Positions 32,435-37,443 of a DNA stretch of 37,443 nucleotides are shown here, piece by piece; the first letter of the stretch is position 1; the number at the start of each line of letters is the position of its first letter. The position numbers and the translations under genes are program-made. This DNA is from a bacterium BMS3Abin03 (lineage in GTDB: Bacteria > Bacteroidota > Ignavibacteria > Ignavibacteriales > Ignavibacteriaceae). Location of the stretch: contig BDSV01000207.1 in NCBI GenBank assembly GCA_002898075.1, positions 1-37,443 of the forward strand, given 5' to 3'. A model generated the notes under the pieces. That model ran no database searches. It was not told the origin of the DNA and saw nothing but the letters and a program-made list of their open reading frames with translations.

Positions 32435-33712
32435 ATGAAGAGGGTTTTATTCATAACATATTACTGGCCTCCATCAGGCAAAGCATCTATGCACTGGCCT
32501 TTAAGCATAATAAAAAACCTACCTGATTTTAACTGGCAGCCGGTTGTTTTAACTATAGATGAAGATACGTTTTCGGAAAAAGAGAATGCTTTTTTAAAAG
32601 ATGTCTCACCCGATTTAAAAGTTATCAAAGCAAAATCTTACGAACCGTTTAACTTCTATAAAAAGTTCACCGGGAAGAAAACCGGCGATCAGCTTACCGC
32701 TTCCGAAACAATTTCAAAATCGAATAAAAGCATTGCCCATCGTATTTCAATCTGGATAAGGATGAATTTGTTTGTCCCCGATGCACGAATAGGTTGGTAT
32801 ATTCCGGCGGTAAAAAAAGGTTCTCATCTTTTAAAAAAAGAAAAGTTTGATGCAATAGTATCGATCGGTCCGCCACACACGACTCATCTAATCGGGAAAA
32901 AGCTAAGTAAAAAATTCGATGTCAATCATATTCCTGTTTTTATCGATCCGTGGGTTGATATTGTTTATTACAGGGAATTCAAAAGAAGTAAACTCACACT
33001 GTATTTTGATAATCACCTCGAAAAAAGTGTATTACAGAATTCAAGCTCGGTTGTATTCGTAACAAAGACGATGAAAAACGATTATGTTAAAAAGTATTCT
33101 TTTCTTTCAAATAAATCGTATGTTCTTTATTGGGGATACAGCGAAGATGTATTTGAAAGAGCAGTAGTTAAAAAGGAAGTTAAAGATGAAAAAGTAATTG
33201 TTCACGCCGGTAATTTGTTCGCTTATCAGAATCCGAAAAACTTTTGGAAACAGATAAAAACTGAAATGGAGAAAGGGAACAAATTCAATATAAAATTTAT
33301 CGGTTCGGTAGATGAAGAAATAAAAAGGGAAATATCAGCGGCGGGATTGGAAGAAGCAACCGAATATATTGGCTTCCTTCCTTACGATGAAATGATAAAG
33401 AATATAATTAAAGCAGATATATTACTTGTCTGTGCCACGGAACCGAGGCATGTACCGGGTAAGCTATTTGAATATTTAAGAACCGGTAATCCAATCATTG
33501 CATTCGGAGATAACAACACGGAAGTAAAAGAAATACTATCACAATCAAACGCAGGTATGATGTTTAGTTATGATGAAGCAGGGGAAGAATTTTTTAAACG
33601 TTTCCAATCATTCAAATCACTTCCCGAATATGTAACCAGGTATGATAGAAAAATAATTTCCAAAGAGTTAAGCGGGATATTGGATATCACTTCATCAGGA
33701 TCATCTTCTTAA
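32435..33712 (+). CDS. GT4-like glycosyltransferase
   Basis: 425 aa GT-B-fold glycosyltransferase. The N-terminal domain opens with KRVLFITYYWPPSGKASMHW, the standard start of this group (ITYYWPPSGG.G). The C-terminal domain has VHAGNLFAYQNPKNF, FIGSVDEE, YIGFLPYDEMIKNI and the nucleotide-sugar site PGKLFEYLRTGNPIIAFG. Probably transfers a sugar to cell-surface polysaccharide or lipid; donor unknown. It follows the methyltransferase by 9 bp. Its last 26 nt overlap the 3' end of the convergent T9SS gene, and the odd Ser-rich tail (ITSSGSSS) is simply the antisense of that gene's end. Confidence 0.9.
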   Translation: MKRVLFITYYWPPSGKASMHWPLSIIKNLPDFNWQPVVLTIDEDTFSEKENAFLKDVSPDLKVIKAKSYEPFNFYKKFTGKKTGDQLTASETISKSNKSIAHRISIWIRMNLFVPDARIGWYIPAVKKGSHLLKKEKFDAIVSIGPPHTTHLIGKKLSKKFDVNHIPVFIDPWVDIVYYREFKRSKLTLYFDNHLEKSVLQNSSSVVFVTKTMKNDYVKKYSFLSNKSYVLYWGYSEDVFERAVVKKEVKDEKVIVHAGNLFAYQNPKNFWKQIKTEMEKGNKFNIKFIGSVDEEIKREISAAGLEEATEYIGFLPYDEMIKNIIKADILLVCATEPRHVPGKLFEYLRTGNPIIAFGDNNTEVKEILSQSNAGMMFSYDEAGEEFFKRFQSFKSLPEYVTRYDRKIISKELSGILDITSSGSSS

Positions 33713-35195
33713 CCTCGACATAACTACCCGATTGCAATTTATAATAATATATTCCACTCGAAAGATTCGCTCCGTTAAAATCAACTTCGTAAATACCTGG
33801 CGATGTTTCCTCTTCCCATAAAGTACTCACCTCATTTCCCAACACATCAAATACTTTCAATGTTGTAAACCCGGTTTCGGGAATTGTAAATCTAATTTTT
33901 GTTGTGGGATTGAAGGGATTGGGAAAGTTTTGTTGTAATGAATACCCTTCAGGTTGATTCACTTTCACTTCAACAACCTTTGAATATTCATACGATCCAT
34001 CAAAATCGACTTGCTTTAAGCGGTAAGAAATTACATCCTTAAAAATTATGCTACTAATATTATCTAAAAAAGAGTAATGGTGCATTTGCGTTGTTGTTCC
34101 GTTACCTTCAACAAAACCCAATTTAGTCCAATTGTCATCAGTCGCAGATTTCCTCTCTATCTCAAACCCCTGATTATTAATTTCAGTTGCAGTTATCCAG
34201 GATAGTTGGACTTCATGTCCAGATTGTACTGCAGAGAAACTTACCAATTCAACTGGTACACCGCCATTATTTGTTTTGAGTATAATACCATTTTCACCCG
34301 ATACCCAACCGGTAACATCATTTACAAATGACAAACCGAATAAACTACTTGAAGTATTACTGTTTTGTATATTCCATGAATTCCCCCCATCAATCGAATG
34401 TAAGATTATGCCCCCCAAACCAACAATCCAGCCATTATTTAGATCTGTGAACCTAACATTTCTTAATTCTTCTACTACTCCGGATGGAACTAATTGCCAA
34501 TTTGTACCACCATCTGTAGTTTTCATAATTCTGCCTCCCCACCCGACTGCCCAACCATGATTAGAATCAAGAAAGAAAACCGACATTATTCTATCGTTCG
34601 TTGGTGTACTTTGGGAAAACCAGGTCCAACCTCCATTAGTTGTTTTTAATATCTCCCCGAACAGACCACCACTAATCCAGCCAACTTGATTATCTAAGAA
34701 GCAAATTGAAAAGAGCCAATAAATTGTAGGTGTTATATCAATCCAACTTTGACCACCATTGGTTGTCTTAAAGGTAACTCCGCTACTTCCAACAACCCAA
34801 CCATTTTCTTTATCGGTAAAATAAATTGAATGGAATGTAGCACCATTTATAGATAATTGTGTAAGCCAAGATTTACCACCATCCGTAGTATGCATAACAC
34901 TACCATGCCGCTCCGGGACAAACCCGTAAAGTGCTATCCACCCATTTAATGAATCGACAAAGAAAATTGAATGTATATTATCGGATATATTAATAGACTG
35001 GGAAAACCAGATATCCCCGCCATTCGTAGTCTTAACAATTATTCCATTATTACCGGCTGACCAGCCGGTATTTTCATCAATAAAATAATTAGATAAAAAT
35101 CTTTCTGTTGTCTCGGAATTCTGTGGAATCCATTGAGCAGAATTTTGCGTATTGAAAAAGATTACAAATAATAGAATAGTAAATACGACTTTCAT
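33687..35195 (-). CDS. Secreted YCF48-type beta-propeller protein with T9SS sorting domain
   Basis: The track start (35201) is GTG; the ATG at 35195 (MKVVFTILLFVIFF, 502 aa) has GGGGGTGATT before it and is preferred. Signal peptide to about residue 20. Seven repeats of the YCF48/BNR type (F.D...GW.VG..G.I..TT.GG..W) span about residues 35-312 and should form a seven-bladed propeller. Then come a fibronectin-like module (about 313-415, PVELVSFSAVQSG...) and a C-terminal type A sorting domain (NFPNPFNPTTKIRF... to KKMILMK). It should be exported by Sec, cross the outer membrane by T9SS and be anchored or released. Ligand unknown. The C-terminal 190 residues are nearly identical to those of the next gene. 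Confidence 0.9.
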   Translation of the reverse strand: MKVVFTILLFVIFFNTQNSAQWIPQNSETTERFLSNYFIDENTGWSAGNNGIIVKTTNGGDIWFSQSINISDNIHSIFFVDSLNGWIALYGFVPERHGSVMHTTDGGKSWLTQLSINGATFHSIYFTDKENGWVVGSSGVTFKTTNGGQSWIDITPTIYWLFSICFLDNQVGWISGGLFGEILKTTNGGWTWFSQSTPTNDRIMSVFFLDSNHGWAVGWGGRIMKTTDGGTNWQLVPSGVVEELRNVRFTDLNNGWIVGLGGIILHSIDGGNSWNIQNSNTSSSLFGLSFVNDVTGWVSGENGIILKTNNGGVPVELVSFSAVQSGHEVQLSWITATEINNQGFEIERKSATDDNWTKLGFVEGNGTTTQMHHYSFLDNISSIIFKDVISYRLKQVDFDGSYEYSKVVEVKVNQPEGYSLQQNFPNPFNPTTKIRFTIPETGFTTLKVFDVLGNEVSTLWEEETSPGIYEVDFNGANLSSGIYYYKLQSGSYVEVKKMILMK

Positions 35196-35335
35196 AATCA
35201 CCCCCGTGATAATGATAAAATTATTAATTATACTTTTCCCCGAAGGGAGTCAAAATTCAGAATTATGTTATTAAATTTTATTAAAAATAATCGTTGAAAA
35301 AATCATACTTAAAATAATTTACAAATCGAGCAATT

Positions 35336-37443
35336 TTATTTCAATAATATCATTTTCCTAACTTCAAAATATGTTCCCGATCTAAATCTATAATAATATG
35401 TTCCACTTGATAAATTCTCTCCGTTGAACTCAACCTCATATAACCCTGCCGGTTTTTCTTCGTTAACTAATGTTGCAACTTCATCGCCCAGAATATTATA
35501 AACTTCTAATGATGTATGCCCTGCTTTCGATATTGAAAACTTTATCTTGGTCGAAGGATTAAAGGGATTGGGATAGTTTTGCTCTAATGAATATTTTTCA
35601 GGCTGATTTACTTTTACCTCAATAACTTTTGAATATTCATACGATCCGTCAAAGTCAATCTGCTTTAAGCGGTAAGAAACTACATCCTTAAAAATTACGC
35701 TACTAATATTATCCGAAAAAGAATAATAGTGCATTTCTGTTGTTGTTCCGTTGCCTTCCATAAAACCTAATTTAGCCCAATCATCATCGTTCGCAGATTT
35801 CTTCTCTATTTCAAATCCCTGATTATTAATCTCTGTTGCCGTTATCCAGGAGAGTTGGACTTCATTTCCCGTTTGTTCCACAGAAAAGCTAACTAATTCA
35901 ACGGGGATAGGATTAAGCAAATCATTATTTACAATTCCTAAACCGTAATCCCAATTAGCAATATAAGAGATACCATCCGAAACATCTAAATCCCTGCATT
36001 TTCCCGGAGTAATATAATAACCTACTTCCTTCATGTTAGCCGGATCGCTGATATCAATTATTCTCAATCCTCCATATTCCCAGGCGGCAACATACGCATA
36101 ATCACCTTCGATCTTAAGTCCTAAAAACCAAAATGGACTGCCCAAAGATCCAACTGGTTGAATATTAAGCGGATCAGAAATATCAACTACTTTAAGTCCT
36201 TCAAAGCCATCAGTAAAAAACGCATAATTATCTTTGATTTCTACATCAATTACATCACCTTGCGTCTCAAAAACATTTACTTCTGTTGGATTATAGGGGT
36301 CAGTAATATCAACTACTTTCAAACCTTCTGAATAGTCAGCAATGTAAGCATAATTATCTTTGATTTCTAAATCAAATATTTGCCCGGGAGTATTTAAAAA
36401 CCCAACTTCAATCGGATTCGTCAAATCTGTTATATCTATTACCCTCAACCCTGCTGACTGAGTAGCCACGTATGCATAGTTATTAAATATTTTTACATCA
36501 CGTGCAGTTCCCGATAAACTATAACTGCCAATTTGAAACGGGCTATACGGGTTTGAAACATCTATAATTTTCAAACCTGCAAAACCATCAGCAACAAACG
36601 CATAATTACCATTTACTGTTACGCCGTAAGAATCTGATGTTATAATATTGCCAAGAGAGACTGGATTTGAAGGGTCTTTCACATTGATAAGTTGCAAATT
36701 GGCATCATACCAACTAACTACATACGCAATACTATTAGATAAACTAACATCAAATGATCTTCCCAATACATTTGCAGAACTAAGGTATGTAGTATTTGGT
36801 TGAGGCAACATTAAGTCATTACGAATAACTTCAATTCCCGGATCCCAATCGGCAATATAGATATAATTTCCTCTTACATATAAGTCTCTTGATTTACCAG
36901 GTGTTACATAGTAACCAACCTCGGTCATATTACCCGGGTCGCTAATATCAATTACACGCAGCCCACCAAATTCCCAGGCAGCAACGTACGCATAATCACC
37001 TTCAACCTTTAACCCCAAAAACCAAAAAGGACTGCTTAAAGATCCGACCGGTTGAATATTTAATGGATCAGTTATATCAACTACTTTTAACCCCTGATAT
37101 CCATCAGTAAAAAAAGCCAAATTATCTTTAAATTCAATATCTATCACATCTCCCGATGTATTATAAACATTAACTTCTACCGGATTAGTCACATCACTAA
37201 TATCAATTACTCTTAATCCCCCTGAATAATCTGCTAGGAATGCATAATGCCCTTTTAATTCAACATCGAATGTTTGTCCGGGTGTATCATAAAACCCTAT
37301 TTCAATAGGATTTGATATGTTTGAAATATCCAATATTCTTAGTCCCGCAGTTTGATCAGCTACGAATGCATAATTTCCAGAGATCTTAACATCCCTTGCA
37401 GTACCGGGTGTATCAAAAGACCCAACTAGATATGGATAAAGCG
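35336..37443 (-). CDS. LVIVD-repeat beta-propeller protein with T9SS sorting domain, 5' truncated by window edge
   Basis: The frame is open to the right edge. The track start at 37333 is an internal TTG, and upstream codons (LYPYLVGSFDTPGTARDVKI) continue the repeat, so the real start lies outside. The visible 700 or so residues consist of roughly 42-residue LVIVD repeats (NY.Y.AD...GL.VIDISDP.NP.EVG...TPG.A.D), followed by the PVELVSF module and a type A T9SS sorting domain (NYPNPFNPSTKIKF... to RKMILLK). A block of about 174 residues is duplicated within the propeller. Extracellular, probably surface-attached; binding partner unknown. It lies upstream of the YCF48-type gene on the same strand, 140 bp apart. 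Confidence 0.9.
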   Translation of the reverse strand, partial: LYPYLVGSFDTPGTARDVKISGNYAFVADQTAGLRILDISNISNPIEIGFYDTPGQTFDVELKGHYAFLADYSGGLRVIDISDVTNPVEVNVYNTSGDVIDIEFKDNLAFFTDGYQGLKVVDITDPLNIQPVGSLSSPFWFLGLKVEGDYAYVAAWEFGGLRVIDISDPGNMTEVGYYVTPGKSRDLYVRGNYIYIADWDPGIEVIRNDLMLPQPNTTYLSSANVLGRSFDVSLSNSIAYVVSWYDANLQLINVKDPSNPVSLGNIITSDSYGVTVNGNYAFVADGFAGLKIIDVSNPYSPFQIGSYSLSGTARDVKIFNNYAYVATQSAGLRVIDITDLTNPIEVGFLNTPGQIFDLEIKDNYAYIADYSEGLKVVDITDPYNPTEVNVFETQGDVIDVEIKDNYAFFTDGFEGLKVVDISDPLNIQPVGSLGSPFWFLGLKIEGDYAYVAAWEYGGLRIIDISDPANMKEVGYYITPGKCRDLDVSDGISYIANWDYGLGIVNNDLLNPIPVELVSFSVEQTGNEVQLSWITATEINNQGFEIEKKSANDDDWAKLGFMEGNGTTTEMHYYSFSDNISSVIFKDVVSYRLKQIDFDGSYEYSKVIEVKVNQPEKYSLEQNYPNPFNPSTKIKFSISKAGHTSLEVYNILGDEVATLVNEEKPAGLYEVEFNGENLSSGTYYYRFRSGTYFEVRKMILLK

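Overview
The window looks like chromosome from an AT-rich member of the Ignavibacteria or a close relative in the Bacteroidota/Chlorobiota group. This is inferred from several signs. Two secreted propeller proteins end in the 'YPNPFNP..TKI.F' type of type IX secretion (T9SS) sorting domain that is abundant in that class. There are BatA/DUF4159/DUF4175 genes, a two-component-propeller sensor, and promoter-like TAnnTTTG boxes with weak Shine-Dalgarno use. No rRNA, tRNA, CRISPR array or transposase gene was seen.

Layout. 1-2143 (minus, cut by the left edge): a secreted/periplasmic sensor with regulator-propeller repeats and the start of a Y_Y_Y domain. It is absent from the ORF track only because it has no stop inside the window. 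2505-7584 (minus): a signalling block consisting of a PAS histidine kinase, a sigma-54-dependent response regulator, a STAS anti-sigma-factor antagonist and a REC-REC-SpoIIE phosphatase. 7837-11885 (minus): DUF4175 and DUF4159 genes overlapping by one base. 11997-13606 (plus): an EVE-domain gene, a DUF3800 gene, a structured three-way-junction repeat, and a decayed second copy of the EVE gene's 3' end. This looks like a cassette that entered at an EVE locus. 13706-18445 (minus): methyltransferase, membrane protein, RmuC, an orphan minimal nucleotidyltransferase, and a MIO-type ammonia-lyase with an Ala-Cys-Gly cofactor triad. 18446-18962: repeats and a broken secreted-protein gene. 18963-22711 (minus): a YCII protein, HflX and a BatA/VWA protein. 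22927-23823 (plus): a MarR regulator and a SnoaL-like protein. 23995-26256 (minus): aconitase.

26446-30622 (plus): a second sigma-54 regulator is followed by an inverted repeat, a sigma-54-like promoter and a tight three-gene operon of pilin-like proteins, then a 51-aa membrane protein. This reads as a PilR-like regulator with its own target operon. 30710-31496 (minus): a divergent GroES-like protein and a 59-aa hypothetical. 31811-33712 (plus): a methyltransferase and a glycosyltransferase. 33687-37443 (minus): two T9SS-exported beta-propeller proteins (YCF48 type and LVIVD type) that share a near-identical C-terminal module. The LVIVD protein is cut by the right edge.

Dispersed through the intergenic regions is a roughly 140-bp palindromic, MITE-like repeat in three copies (2347-2480, 7599-7740, 31553-31697), together with several other GTCATTCC-type inverted repeats. 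The best leads for new biology are the EVE-DUF3800 cassette with its structured flank, the self-contained sigma-54/pilin-like unit, the phosphorelay/partner-switch block without an anti-sigma kinase, and the Cys-type MIO lyase. Function calls rest on motif recognition in the translated sequence. No database search was run.
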